This document shows, one piece after another, positions 26,329-35,900 of a DNA stretch of 47,810 bases (position 1 is the stretch's first letter; each line of letters begins with the position of its first letter). The position numbers and the translations under genes were made by a program. The notes beneath the pieces are model-generated. The model was not told where the DNA came from. It saw only the letters and a list, made by a program, of their open reading frames with translations, and made no database searches. The DNA comes from Acidobacteriota bacterium (GTDB lineage Bacteria > Acidobacteriota > Terriglobia > Terriglobales > SCQP01), in contig DAHUYO010000019.1 in NCBI GenBank assembly GCA_027315185.1, positions 1 through 47,810 on the forward strand. Direction: 5' to 3'.

Positions 26329-27153
26329 ATGCGTCTGCGCGATGACAATCCCCGCGGCGAATCCCTGCGCGGCGGATTATGGCTTTCCGTGTTGGGGCAC
26401 GTGGCCATAGCGGCGCTGGTGGTCTATGGCGCTAGCCTCTTCCCTGCCCTGGACATAGGTGGCCAGCACCCAGGCGGAGCGGGGGAAGGAACGATCATCG
26501 CCAAGATGGTGGCGAAGGTTCCTGGCGGCGTGGTGCCGATGCCGTCGCCCACGGACGTGGTCACGAAGAACCGGCTGGCGAACAACAACCCCGGAGTCAC
26601 GGTGAGCCGGCCCAAGCCGCAGCTGGCGCCGATTCCCCATTCCATTCCGATTCCCGTGCGCCGGCGGCCGCATTTCAAGCCCAAGGACTTGGCCAAGCAA
26701 ATGGCCGAACAACAGCTGCGGGAATTGGCCCGTGCGAACCCACCCAAACACCCGAACCACCGGGTTGCTTACGGCGCCGGGGGCGCGGCTTCGTTTAGCT
26801 ACAGCATGACCACCGGGGTAGGCGGCGGGGGCGGAATGGCCTTTGGCGACGCCAGCTTTGGGCATCTGTACACCGGCTGGATCAATCACCTGCGCGACCG
26901 ATTGGCCTATTACTGGAACATGCAGACCCGGATCTCCTCGATCCCGGTGGGCCGATTGGTATACGTCGAGTTCTCCGTGGATCGCGCGGGACATATCTCG
27001 GACATCCAATTTTCGCGGCGCAGCGGCGTCCCCGCGTTGGACGCGATGGCGCTGCACGCGGTGCAACAAATGGCGGCGTCGGAGACGGATCCCCTGCCTC
27101 CCTCCTACGCCCATTCGAGCTTGCAAGTGCGCGTCTCCTTTGAATTGCAATGA
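26329..27153 (+). CDS. tolA: TolA/TonB-like energy transducer
   Basis: This 274-residue periplasm-spanning linker has one N-terminal helix (about 18-40). A proline/lysine-rich stalk follows (PKPQLAPIPHSIPIPVRRRP, about 90-150), then a glycine-rich hinge. A C-terminal TonB/TolA-type domain (about 190-274) contains YWNMQTRI, GRLVYVEFSVDRAGHISDIQF and ALDAMALHAVQ. Position between tolR and tolB indicates a TolA role, although the C-terminal domain reads like TonB, as is common outside enterics. The last bases overlap tolB in ATGA. Confidence 0.88.
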   Translation: MRLRDDNPRGESLRGGLWLSVLGHVAIAALVVYGASLFPALDIGGQHPGGAGEGTIIAKMVAKVPGGVVPMPSPTDVVTKNRLANNNPGVTVSRPKPQLAPIPHSIPIPVRRRPHFKPKDLAKQMAEQQLRELARANPPKHPNHRVAYGAGGAASFSYSMTTGVGGGGGMAFGDASFGHLYTGWINHLRDRLAYYWNMQTRISSIPVGRLVYVEFSVDRAGHISDIQFSRRSGVPALDAMALHAVQQMAASETDPLPPSYAHSSLQVRVSFELQ

Positions 27154-28535
27154 ACATGAATCCTTTCACCCCGCGCGGGTGGCGCATGCACCCGCTCCTT
27201 CGTTCCGTTCTCGCCGCCGGCACGGTACTGGCATGCGTGGCCGGCTTGGCGGCGGCGCCGCCACAGGTGACCATCGCGATCACGGGCGCCAAAAAGCTGC
27301 GGCTGGCGCAACCGGTGTTTCGCCTGCTGTCGCCGCCCAGCAGCAGCCATCAGGCATTGCAAACCACCTTCGACTCGGTGCTCTGGAATGACCTCTATCA
27401 GTCGGGGTTAGTGATCATGGTCAGCCGCAGCTTCTATCCGCAGCAGCAGCCATCCACCCCGCAGGATTTGCCGGCGGGACAGCTGACCGTATGGAGCCAG
27501 CAGCCCACCACCGCGCAGCGATTGGTGTTTGGCAACATTCAGGTGGCAAATCATTTGCTGCGGATCGAGGGCTACCTCTACAACATCACCGACCCGCAGC
27601 AACCGTTCATGATCGGCAAGCGGTATACGGACCAGGCCACGCCGGCCGCCGCGCGCGAGATCGCGCATGAGTTCGCCGACGCCATCATCCAAGCCCTGGG
27701 CGGGGGACCCGGGATCGCGCAGAGCAAGATCGCGTTCATCAGCAATCGTAGCGGACACAAGGAGGTCTGGTTGATGGATTACGACGGCTACGGCCAGCAC
27801 CAGATCACCCGGCTGCAAAGCATTTCGTACTCGCCGCGGCTGTCTCCCGACGGCAGCAAGATCGCCTTCATGAGCTTCGCCAGCGGACGGCCCGAGATCC
27901 GCATTTATTCGCTGCTGACGCACCGCTACCTATACTTTCCGCATTTTGGCGGCACCAACGCCACACCCGCCTGGTCTCCGGATGGCTCGCATCTGGCGTT
28001 TTCCTCCTCGATGCACGGCGGCTACATGGAGATCTATACGATTCGCGCCAACGGCACCCACCTGCGGCAATTGACCTTTTCCCATTCCGTGAACATGGCG
28101 CCGGTCTGGAACCCGAAAACCGGGGCCCAGTTGGCGTTCGAAAGCGACCGGACTGGACTGCCGCAGATCTACACCATGGACTCCGACGGCACCAACCAGC
28201 GGGACATTACTCCGACTGGCTATGCGGTCAGCCCCTCCTGGTCGCCCAACGGGCAAGCCCTGGCCTTCTCCTGGCGGCGGAACGGCCAGGGAGAAGAAAA
28301 CGCCGGCGGCTATGACATCTATATTTTCAATTTGGCTGATGGGTCCTATACTCAGTTGACTCATAATGGTCTGCGCAATGATTTCCCTAGCTGGGCGCCG
28401 GACGGCCGCCACTTGGTGTTCGCCTCCGGGAGCGGTCGGCATTGGCAGCTGTTCACCGTGTTGGCGGACGGTTCCGATCCGACCCAGTTGACCTTTGCCG
28501 GCAGCAATACCATGCCGAACTGGTCCTGGCACTGA
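27150..28535 (+). CDS. tolB: Tol-Pal system beta-propeller protein TolB
   Basis: This periplasmic propeller of 461 residues interacts with Pal and TolA. A signal peptide ends near residue 36 (CVAGLAAA). The N-terminal domain resembles a Rossmann-like TolB_N fold (FDSVLWNDLYQSGLVIMV). The second half has PD40/WD40-like repeats such as SPRLSPDGSKIAFMS, TPAWSPDGSHLAFSS, SPSWSPNGQALAFSW and FPSWAPDGRHLVFAS. ATG 27150 overlaps the tolA stop by four bases. A longer leader with the second ATG two codons on is possible. Confidence 0.96.
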   Translation: MNMNPFTPRGWRMHPLLRSVLAAGTVLACVAGLAAAPPQVTIAITGAKKLRLAQPVFRLLSPPSSSHQALQTTFDSVLWNDLYQSGLVIMVSRSFYPQQQPSTPQDLPAGQLTVWSQQPTTAQRLVFGNIQVANHLLRIEGYLYNITDPQQPFMIGKRYTDQATPAAAREIAHEFADAIIQALGGGPGIAQSKIAFISNRSGHKEVWLMDYDGYGQHQITRLQSISYSPRLSPDGSKIAFMSFASGRPEIRIYSLLTHRYLYFPHFGGTNATPAWSPDGSHLAFSSSMHGGYMEIYTIRANGTHLRQLTFSHSVNMAPVWNPKTGAQLAFESDRTGLPQIYTMDSDGTNQRDITPTGYAVSPSWSPNGQALAFSWRRNGQGEENAGGYDIYIFNLADGSYTQLTHNGLRNDFPSWAPDGRHLVFASGSGRHWQLFTVLADGSDPTQLTFAGSNTMPNWSWH

Positions 28536-28673
28536 GGGTACGGTTTCGTCGTCGAGCGCGAGCCAGGCGGCGAGGTTTTGAAACGCACATCTCTCGCGAT
28601 ACGTCTCACCGAGTCTCACTCACACCCTATGGCGACGCACTGCCATTCACTTGGTTCACCACGGAGGAATCCG

Positions 28674-29435
28674 ATGTCCCATGCCCGCTCACGCTACCTA
28701 CTCACATTGGTAGGGGCGCTCGCAATGATGATGGTTCTGGCCGGCTGCAAGCATAAACCCGCACCGGCTCCGCCCGCTCCGCCGCCTCCGCCCGCTCCGG
28801 CCCCGACGGTCACCTTGAACGCCAACCCGGACACCATCCAGGCCGGCCAAAGCGCCACCCTCACCTGGACGTCCAGCAATGCCCAGCAGGTGCAGCTTAA
28901 CGGCTCGACGGTTGACAACAATGGCTCGGAGACGGTTTCCCCGGCACAGACCACGACCTATGAGATCGTGGCCACCGGGAGCAACAACCAAACCGCCAAC
29001 GCCAGCGCCACGGTGACGGTAACCCCGGCGCCCGCGCCGCCGGCGCCCACGCCGCAGCCTACGGTGGAGTCGCTCGCCGACCGCTTCAAGCAGAACGTCG
29101 GCGACATTTACTTTGCCTTCAACAAGTCCAACATCAGCCCCACGGCGCAGGAGACGCTCCAGCAGGACGCGACCTGGCTGAACGCGCACCCCAGCGTCAA
29201 TATCCTCATCGCTGGGCACTGCGATGAGCGCGGCAGCGCTGAGTACAACATGGGGCTAGGAGACCGGCGGGCGAATGCCGGCCGGAGCTACCTGATTCAG
29301 TTGGGCGTGGCCGCCAATCGCATCCAAACCATCAGCTATGGCAAGGAGCGGCCGTTCTGCACGGAGCACACCCCGTCCTGCTGGCAGTCGAATCGCCGCG
29401 ATCACATTACGATGGCCGCGAACGGCGACCAGTAA
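28674..29435 (+). CDS. pal: peptidoglycan-associated lipoprotein Pal with an Ig-like insert
   Basis: This outer-membrane lipoprotein of 253 residues anchors to peptidoglycan. The signal peptide ends in the lipobox LAGC with C25 as lipidation site. A proline/alanine linker leads to an Ig-like domain (about 48-120, VTLNANPDTIQAGQSATLTW), which classical Pal lacks. The OmpA-like domain occupies about 140-253 and has IYFAFNKSNIS, AGHCDERGSAEYN and LGDRRAN, with the peptidoglycan-binding residues in place. GGAGG at 28663-28667, six bases before ATG 28674, fixes the start; the open frame reaches back to 28578 without support. A strong terminator follows. Confidence 0.94.
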   Translation: MSHARSRYLLTLVGALAMMMVLAGCKHKPAPAPPAPPPPPAPAPTVTLNANPDTIQAGQSATLTWTSSNAQQVQLNGSTVDNNGSETVSPAQTTTYEIVATGSNNQTANASATVTVTPAPAPPAPTPQPTVESLADRFKQNVGDIYFAFNKSNISPTAQETLQQDATWLNAHPSVNILIAGHCDERGSAEYNMGLGDRRANAGRSYLIQLGVAANRIQTISYGKERPFCTEHTPSCWQSNRRDHITMAANGDQ

Positions 29436-29461
29436 AGCTTCCGGCAACGCCGGGATTACGG

Positions 29462-29494
29462 TCGGGCGGCCCGCGGGCCGCCCGATTTTTTTTT
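29462..29494 (+). terminator. intrinsic terminator after pal
   Basis: TCGGGCGGCC (29462-29471) and GGCCGCCCGA (29476-29485) form a perfect 10-bp stem around CGCG, followed at once by nine T residues (29486-29494). It is the clearest intrinsic terminator in the window. It ends the tolQ-tolR-tolA-tolB-pal transcript and separates it from cpoB. Confidence 0.93.
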
Positions 29495-29570
29495 GCCGGC
29501 CGCACCATCCGCCGCCATGGAACCAGGGCGGCTACCCATGCGCCCGCTAGGCGGAGGCGCCAAACCCCAG

Positions 29571-29576
29571 TACAAT
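29571..29576 (+). promoter_or_regulatory. candidate -10 element of cpoB
   Basis: TACAAT (five of six matches to TATAAT) ends seven bases before the cpoB ATG at 29584. Transcription would begin almost at the start codon, implying a leaderless mRNA. No ribosome-binding site is seen before the ATG. The -35 region shows no clear match. Confidence 0.4.
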
Positions 29577-29583
29577 TCGAGTT

Positions 29584-30447
29584 ATGACCAAGAAGCTGCT
29601 GGCCGCTCTGCTGTTCATGGTGGTGCTGGCCGCCCCCGCCTGGCCGGTGAACCGGCAAATCCTGGCCCTGCAACAACAGGTCTCCCTGCTGATGTCGGAA
29701 ATGCAGAACCTGCAACAGACCTTTACCGCCAATCTCGCGTCACTAAAGACGCTCATTGGACAAAACGCCGACAACATCAACAAGTTGGAACTGGCGCTGA
29801 ACACACTACAACACAGCGTGGACCGTGCGGACGCCAACAACGGGCAGAATTGGCAGCAAGCCAACCAGCAGTTCCAAGCGCTAAGCCAGAGCCTGAGCGA
29901 CCTGCAAGCGCGCCTCAACACGGCGAACGAAGCGCTGCAACAGATCCAGCAGGCGCAGCAAAATCTCCCCGCGCCGCAAACCACGCCGGCGGCGACCGGC
30001 AACAACGGCGCGGCGGCCGCATCGGGCGGTGGCGGCGCGGCGGCCAACGGATCGCCGATCCTGCCCGCCGCCCAGCTGTACCAAAATGCCGTATCGGACT
30101 ACGTCGCCGGCTCGTATCCGCTCGCCGCCAGTGAATTTCATCAGTTCCTGAAGGCCTATGCCAGCGACGGCCATGCGCCGGAAGCCGCCTACTACCTCGG
30201 CGACATCCAAATGAAGGAGCGGCACTATAAGGCCGCGGTGCAGACCTTCGATTCCGTGCTTAACAACTTCCCCGACCAAAAGGTCGCCGCCGGAGCGCAG
30301 TTGAAGAAGGCGTATTCGCTGATCGCGTTGCGGGAACGCAGCGCCGGCATCCGCGAACTGCGGAACTTGATCCACCATTTCCCACACACGCAGGAAGCCG
30401 ACCAGGCGCGCCAAGAACTCCAAGCGCTCGGCGTGTCGGCGCGGTAG
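29584..30447 (+). CDS. cpoB: CpoB/YbgF cell-division coordinator
   Basis: This periplasmic protein of 287 residues links Tol-Pal to peptidoglycan synthesis at division. Signal peptide 1-21 is followed by a long coiled coil (about 23-125, rich in Gln, Leu and Asn), which trimerises YbgF. A low-complexity Ala/Gly/Asn linker (about 130-158) leads to a TPR domain (about 162-280) with YQNAVSDYVAGSYPLAASEFHQFL and AAVQTFDSVLNNFPDQKVAAGA. The arrangement matches CpoB exactly. Unusually it is separated from pal by a strong terminator and has its own promoter candidate. Confidence 0.92.
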   Translation: MTKKLLAALLFMVVLAAPAWPVNRQILALQQQVSLLMSEMQNLQQTFTANLASLKTLIGQNADNINKLELALNTLQHSVDRADANNGQNWQQANQQFQALSQSLSDLQARLNTANEALQQIQQAQQNLPAPQTTPAATGNNGAAAASGGGGAAANGSPILPAAQLYQNAVSDYVAGSYPLAASEFHQFLKAYASDGHAPEAAYYLGDIQMKERHYKAAVQTFDSVLNNFPDQKVAAGAQLKKAYSLIALRERSAGIRELRNLIHHFPHTQEADQARQELQALGVSAR

Positions 30448-30553
30448 ATCCTCTCCGGCCGTATCGCGTTAGCCCTTTCCCGCCCCGCCGCCAAGCGTAA
30501 CGACCCTTAGGGCTGCAACTGCCGCCACGCCACGGCGCATCGCAACCGGCATA

Positions 30554-30955
30554 ATGCCGGATCCAGCGACGCAGAGGCGAGTGCGGCGCGACCAGCTCCA
30601 GGGCAAGGCGCAGTCAACACAAGCGGGGGAGTTCGTGCGGGAGGAATTCGCACACGCACGAGAGGGAAAACACCCGGTCAAGTCTCCACGCCAGGCGGTC
30701 GCCATCGGGCTCGCCAAGGCGCGCCGCGCCGGCATCCCGGTAAAACCACGCACGGGCGGCGCCCGGCCGGGAGGCCGCAAACCCCCAGCGCGGTTGTCGA
30801 AACCCGCCGGCACCGGCGGAGGGAGCGGCCGTCAGTCCCATGCCAACCGGACCAGCCGTCACGGAGCCGGAAGCAACCGAGCCGCACGGCCCAGCGCCCG
30901 GCGCACCAACCGATCGCGCAACCAATCCCGCAACCGGCCCCCCACCCGGCCCTAG
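30554..30955 (+). CDS. small basic DUF6496-like protein
   Basis: The product has 133 residues and is very rich in Arg, Lys, Ser and Pro. The recognisable core (about 17-62) reads KAQSTQAGEFVREEFAHAREG followed by SPRQAVAIGLAKARRAGIPV, which fits the DUF6496 family. The rest is a disordered basic tail of Arg/Ser/Asn/Gly. No function is established. The composition suggests binding to nucleic acid, which is inference. It stands alone between cpoB and folD, 106 bases after cpoB. Confidence 0.75.
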   Translation: MPDPATQRRVRRDQLQGKAQSTQAGEFVREEFAHAREGKHPVKSPRQAVAIGLAKARRAGIPVKPRTGGARPGGRKPPARLSKPAGTGGGSGRQSHANRTSRHGAGSNRAARPSARRTNRSRNQSRNRPPTRP

Positions 30956-31338
30956 GAAAAGCGCCGCCGCTCTCCTCGTGCCCCAGCCAACGGAGCGCGC
31001 CTAACGGGCCGAGGGCGGCGATCCTGGGCGGCGTACCGACGGCACGCGCGGCCTCGCCCGCACCGAATTGTGGCCCGGCGGCCCGTGCCCCAGCGCCGGC
31101 GGCGCATGCCCCTAGGGCCGGCGGCGCGGATCCTGCCGGTGGGCGCCATGGAGAGCGGGGAAAGGCAGCGACGGCTGTCGTTCAGATGGCCGGCCTTTCG
31201 CTGCACCGCCCGGTACTACGCTACGGAGCGCGCGGCAGGGAGGGCGGAGACCGCGCAGCTGAACGCCGCTACGGTATCATTTGCCATGGACAGAATCGCC
31301 AGGAGCATCCCCACGAGCCAGGAGTTGCGCCCACCGGC
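30956..31338. other. GC-rich intergenic region before folD
   Basis: There is no recognisable gene. The stretch is crowded with G-C palindromic pieces such as GCCGGCGGC around 31090-31130, and GGATCC appears at 31127. AT content rises towards 31270-31310 (CTACGGTATCATTTGCC), where the folD promoter probably lies. An in-frame extension of folD to 31186 crosses this region but has no conserved sequence. Confidence 0.45.
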
Positions 31339-32274
31339 ATGAGCGCGACGATTTTGGATGGAAGGCGCATAGCGGCTGAGATCCGCGCCGAGGTTGGTGT
31401 TCAAGTCCACGCACTCCGGCAATCGGGTCATCAACCGCGGTTGGCGGTGGTTCTGGTGGGCGACAACGCGGCGTCGGCGGTCTATGTCCGCGGCAAAGTC
31501 AAAGCCTGTGCGGAGCTGGGAATCGCCTCCGAGCAGGTGCTCCCGCCTGCCGACATCCGCACCGCCGAATTGCATCGGATCATTGCTGGCCTAAATGCAA
31601 ACCCAGCCGTGGACGGCATTTTGGTGCAGTTGCCTCTGCCGGCCCACATTGACGCCCGAGAAATCCTGGTGGCGGTTGATCCCGACAAGGATGTGGATGG
31701 CTTCCATCCCCTCAATGTCGGCAACTTGGTCGCCGGCCGGCCCGGCCCTCGCCCCTGCACCCCGGCGGGCATCATCGAGTTGCTGCGGCGGCACCGAATC
31801 GCAATGGAGGGGCAAGAGGCGGTCGTGGTGGGACGCAGCGACATCGTGGGCAAACCGATGGCCCTGCTGTTGCTCCAGGAAAACGCCACGGTCACCATTG
31901 CCCACTCCCGCACGCGTGACCTCGCCGCGGTTTGCCGCCGGGCGGATATCTTGGTCGCCGCGGTCGGCCGGCCAGGTTTCCTCGGCCGCGACGCCATCCG
32001 GCCCGGCGCGGTGGTCGTGGACGTGGGCATGAATCGCCTGACCGATCCAACCGCCGTGGAACGTTTCTACCCCGACGACGAGCAGCGGCGCGCCGCCTTC
32101 GCGCGCAACGGCTCCACGCTGATCGGCGACGTGGATCCGGTCGCCGCGATGGAATTGGCCGCCGCCTTTACCCCCGTGCCCGGCGGGGTGGGTCCGCTGA
32201 CGATCGCCATGCTCATGGCGAATACGGTCGCAGCCGCCCAGCGCCATGTCTCCAGGAGCAAGCCCACACCGTAA
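31339..32274 (+). CDS. folD: bifunctional methylenetetrahydrofolate dehydrogenase/cyclohydrolase
   Basis: FolD interconverts 5,10-methylene-, methenyl- and 10-formyl-tetrahydrofolate with NADP. The product has 311 residues. The catalytic Y49-x3-K53 pair sits in SAVYVRGKVKAC. VDGILVQLPLP, DKDVDGFHP, PCTPAGIIELL, the Rossmann motif VVVGRSDIVGKP and the late PVPGGVGPLTIAMLM are all present. ATG 31339 gives the family-typical MSATILDGRRIA start; AGGAG is about 15 bases upstream. coaE follows after seven bases. Confidence 0.96.
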   Translation: MSATILDGRRIAAEIRAEVGVQVHALRQSGHQPRLAVVLVGDNAASAVYVRGKVKACAELGIASEQVLPPADIRTAELHRIIAGLNANPAVDGILVQLPLPAHIDAREILVAVDPDKDVDGFHPLNVGNLVAGRPGPRPCTPAGIIELLRRHRIAMEGQEAVVVGRSDIVGKPMALLLLQENATVTIAHSRTRDLAAVCRRADILVAAVGRPGFLGRDAIRPGAVVVDVGMNRLTDPTAVERFYPDDEQRRAAFARNGSTLIGDVDPVAAMELAAAFTPVPGGVGPLTIAMLMANTVAAAQRHVSRSKPTP

Positions 32275-32281
32275 GCCAGTT

Positions 32282-32884
32282 ATGCTGCGCGTAGGTCTGA
32301 CCGGCGGACTGGGAGCAGGCAAGAGCACCGTGGCGCAATGGCTGCGCGACGCGGGAATCCCCGTGCTCGACGCGGATCTTGTCGCACATGAGCTGCTGGC
32401 CCCGGGCGGCGAAGCGGCGCCCCAAGTGATAGCGGCCTTCGGGCCCGGCATCCTCGACGCCGACGGGCACGTGGATCGCCGCAAGCTCGCCGCCGTGGTG
32501 TTCGCCGATCCAGCCCAGCGCCGCCGCCTGGAGGCCATCCTGCACCCGCGGATCATCGCCGCCAGCAACGGCTGGATGGCGGCGATGGAACAACAAGGCC
32601 ATGGCGTCGCGGTGGTCGAAGCAGCCCTGATCTTCGAGGCGGGTTCGGCGGGACGTTTCGATCGCACCATCGCCGTCGTCTGCCCCCGCGAGCAGCGCAC
32701 GGAACGCTGGCGGCGCGCCGGGGGCGACTCGGCGGACGCCGAGGCGCGCCTGGCCGCGCAGTTGCCGGACGAAGAGAAGGCGCGGCGCGCGGACTGGGTG
32801 ATAGACAACTCCGGCGCACCCAGTCACACACGGGCACAAGTCCAGAAGCTACTTGCCGATATGGGCTGTAATACCGGCGATTAA
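32282..32884 (+). CDS. coaE: dephospho-CoA kinase
   Basis: CoaE phosphorylates dephospho-CoA in the last step of coenzyme A synthesis. The product has 200 residues. The P-loop is GLTGGLGAGKST (5-16), followed by PVLDADLVAHELL with the substrate-binding aspartates and by VVEAALIFEAG, the counterpart of the usual IPLLFE segment. ATG 32282 follows the folD stop by seven bases, so the two genes form a small housekeeping operon. A longer frame from 32246 would overlap folD. Confidence 0.95.
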   Translation: MLRVGLTGGLGAGKSTVAQWLRDAGIPVLDADLVAHELLAPGGEAAPQVIAAFGPGILDADGHVDRRKLAAVVFADPAQRRRLEAILHPRIIAASNGWMAAMEQQGHGVAVVEAALIFEAGSAGRFDRTIAVVCPREQRTERWRRAGGDSADAEARLAAQLPDEEKARRADWVIDNSGAPSHTRAQVQKLLADMGCNTGD

Positions 32885-32930
32885 TCCGCTCCGGCGGCGC
32901 ACCAATGCCGATCGCCGGACGGGCCGCCCG

Positions 32931-35900
32931 CTACCTGCCGCTCGGCTCGGTCACCGGCGGCGGCGCGCTGGCCACCACCGGCGTCAACCCATGGCGGGCC
33001 AGCGAACGATTGAACGCCACCATCTCGTTGCCCATGAGGCTGTCGTAAGCCGATTGCCCCTTTGCGAGCTGGGCCTCAATTACATGCAATAAGTGATAGG
33101 CCGTCCGCGTCGGCCCTTCACCCGCGCTGCCCGCCACGTCGCCGCCGCCGGGGCCGATCTCCGCGTTGAACCAGATGAGGTTGAGATAGGGCCGGTAGGC
33201 CTGCGTGTAGTATTTGTCGTCGCTATTGCGGTCCTCGCGCGCGATCAGCATGTCCTCGACATGGCTCATGCGCTGGCGCATCGCCGCCACCGAAGCCAGC
33301 AACGAGGCGCGGCTCCCGCCCGCTCTCCCGGCCGCGACGGCGCGCACGGACGCCGGAAGCGGACCGGGCGCGGTGGTGCGCAGCATGCCGTACACGGCAT
33401 TGAGCTGCTTGCGCATCCATTCCAGTTGATCCACCATCGCGGTCACATGATCAATGTCCGCGCGCACGCGCAGGCCGAGACGCACCGAGGCCTCAATCTG
33501 CTGCACGGTGGCGGGATCCTTGGGATCCCGCAGGATGCTGAAGGGCCGCGTATATGTCTGGCCGCCAACCACCAGCCGGAGGGTGTACCGGCCCGGCGCC
33601 GCCATCGGCCCGCGGTTGGCGCCCCAAATGCCCCAGTGGATGATTGGCCGCCAATCGTGGCCCCAGAACTGCGGCTCTTCGTAAATGTATGGATTGTCTG
33701 GCGCTGGCGTGCGCAATTTGATGGTTTGGGCCGGTGCATAGCGCATATCCCAAAACACACGGTGCAGTCCGGCGGAACCGGGACCGTGCAGCGTGCGCAC
33801 GACATGGCCCTGGGCATCAAGCACGGTTAGGGTCACCGGCTTGTGGGTGGCGGCGCCCACGCTGTAATCGAAGATCGCGTGCCCAATGCGCGGCAGCCGG
33901 TACGCCGGGGTCGGAGCAAATAGGTGGGCCGTCGCGCTCCAGTCCGCCGGAGACATACGCTCCAACGGCGCAACATCGTCCAAAATATAAATCCCCCGTC
34001 CATAGGTCGAGACCACCAAGTCGTGGGTCTGGCGCTGGATCACCGCCCAGCTGACCTTAGTGTGGGGCAGACCGTGGTTCAAGGGAGCCCAATGCGCGCC
34101 ATTGTCCAGGGTAAAGAACAAACCGCTGCTGGTGCCCGCGAATAGCAGGCCGCGGCGATAGGGGTCGGCGCAGACAACCTGCACGTCGGGAATCGCTGTT
34201 TTGTCCGCCCCATGGCCGATGCCGGTGGCGATGTTCGTCCAAGTGCGGCCATAGTCGGTGGTCATGAAGATATACGGATGCCAGTCTCCCATCAGGCGCC
34301 GCGTGATGGAGACGTAGGCGGTGCCGGGAGCAAACGGGGAGGGCGCAATACTTGTGACCTCGCCCCAGGGCCCGATGCCATGAATGTTCTTGGTGACATT
34401 GGTCCACTTGCCACCTCCAGCGGTCGTATACCAAACCTGGCCATCGTTGGTTCCCGCCCAAATCAGGTCCTTACGGATCGGCGAAGGCGCGATGGCGAAG
34501 ATGGTTTCTCCATAAAACTGGCCCAGATTGTCCTCGGAAAACCCGCCAGACGGCTGGAGGTATTTGGGATTGCCGGTGGAGAGATCCGGGCTGATGATGC
34601 TCCAGCTTTGTCCCTTGTCGCTGGTTTTGAATATGACCTGGCACCCGTAGTAAACCGTGTTGGCGTCGAAGGGGTCAATCGCCAGCGGCGGGGTCCAGTT
34701 GCAGCGATACTTCGTCTTGTTGGGCGGCGAGTCCAGCGTGTGCAGCCACGGACTCACGGACCGCGCCAAGCCCGTTTTGGCATTCCAGCGCGTCACCTCA
34801 TCGCCGTAGCAGGACGCCCACACGATATTGGGGTTTTTGGGATCGGGCAATGTGAAGCCCGATTCACATCCGCCCATGTTGAAGGTCCAACCAGCTGTGG
34901 GCGGCACGCCGTAGCCAAATTGCGTGCGAATGCTAGGTCCGCGCATGGTGCCGGCATCCTGCATGTTGGTGTAAAAATGGAACGGTATCTGGTTGTCCAC
35001 GGCGACGTGGTACATCTGCCCGATGGGCAAACCGACGCGGTGGAAGCCCTTGCCGCCGTTGGTGGTGATGTTGATTCCGCCGTCGTCGGTGACAATGATG
35101 CGCTTGGCGTTCTGCGGGTCCACCCAAATATCGTGGTTGTCCCCGCCCCAATACGTGGGATGGAAGGTTTCCCCGCCATCGCTGGAGATCCAGAAGGAGC
35201 TGTTGGCGATGTAGACGGTGTTTTCGTCAGCAGGCGACACGGCCAAGCGAATGTAATAGCCGGCGCGCCCAATCAGGTCCCGGTTCCAATTCTCCACATG
35301 CCAGTGCCGGCCGCCATCATCGGAGCGCCACAGCGAGCCTTGGTCATGGGTTTGAATCAACGCATAGACGCGGTTGGAGTTGGTGGGGGCGACGGCGACA
35401 TCAATTTTGCCCAGGGGGGAATGCGGCAGGCCGTCGTGCACCAACCGCGTCCAATGGTTGCCGCCATCATGCGACACGAAGATCCCGCTGTTGGGACCGC
35501 CGCTATCCAGAGCCCAGGGCCGCATCTTCACCTGCCAGAACCCGGCAAACAATTTATTTGGGTTGTGCGGATCCATCGCCAGGCCGGAGCATCCCGCATC
35601 CGGTGCCACGTACAAAATCCGCTGCCACGTTTTGCCGCCGTCGGTGGTGCGGTACACGCCGCGGTCCGGCCCTGGGTCGGCGGCGTGGCCGAGCGCACAG
35701 ACGTAGACTTCGTTGGCGTTGCGCGGGTTCACCACGATCCGGCCAATGCGCCCCGTATTGGTCAGTCCCATGTGCTGCCAGGTGCGCCCCGCATCCAATG
35801 AGCGATAGACGCCATCGCCGCTCATATCGCTCGCGCGGATCAGCCACGCTTCTCCCGTGCCCGCCCAGACCTCGTTGTGGGCGCTAGGAGCCACCGCCAG

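Noticed and set aside
31591..32808. A 405-residue open frame on the minus strand
   Set aside because: It is antisense to folD and coaE, both with complete motifs.
34212..35801. A 529-residue open frame on the plus strand
   Set aside because: It is antisense to the sortilin-like propeller gene. The propeller frame shows repeated Asp-boxes; this one has no family features.
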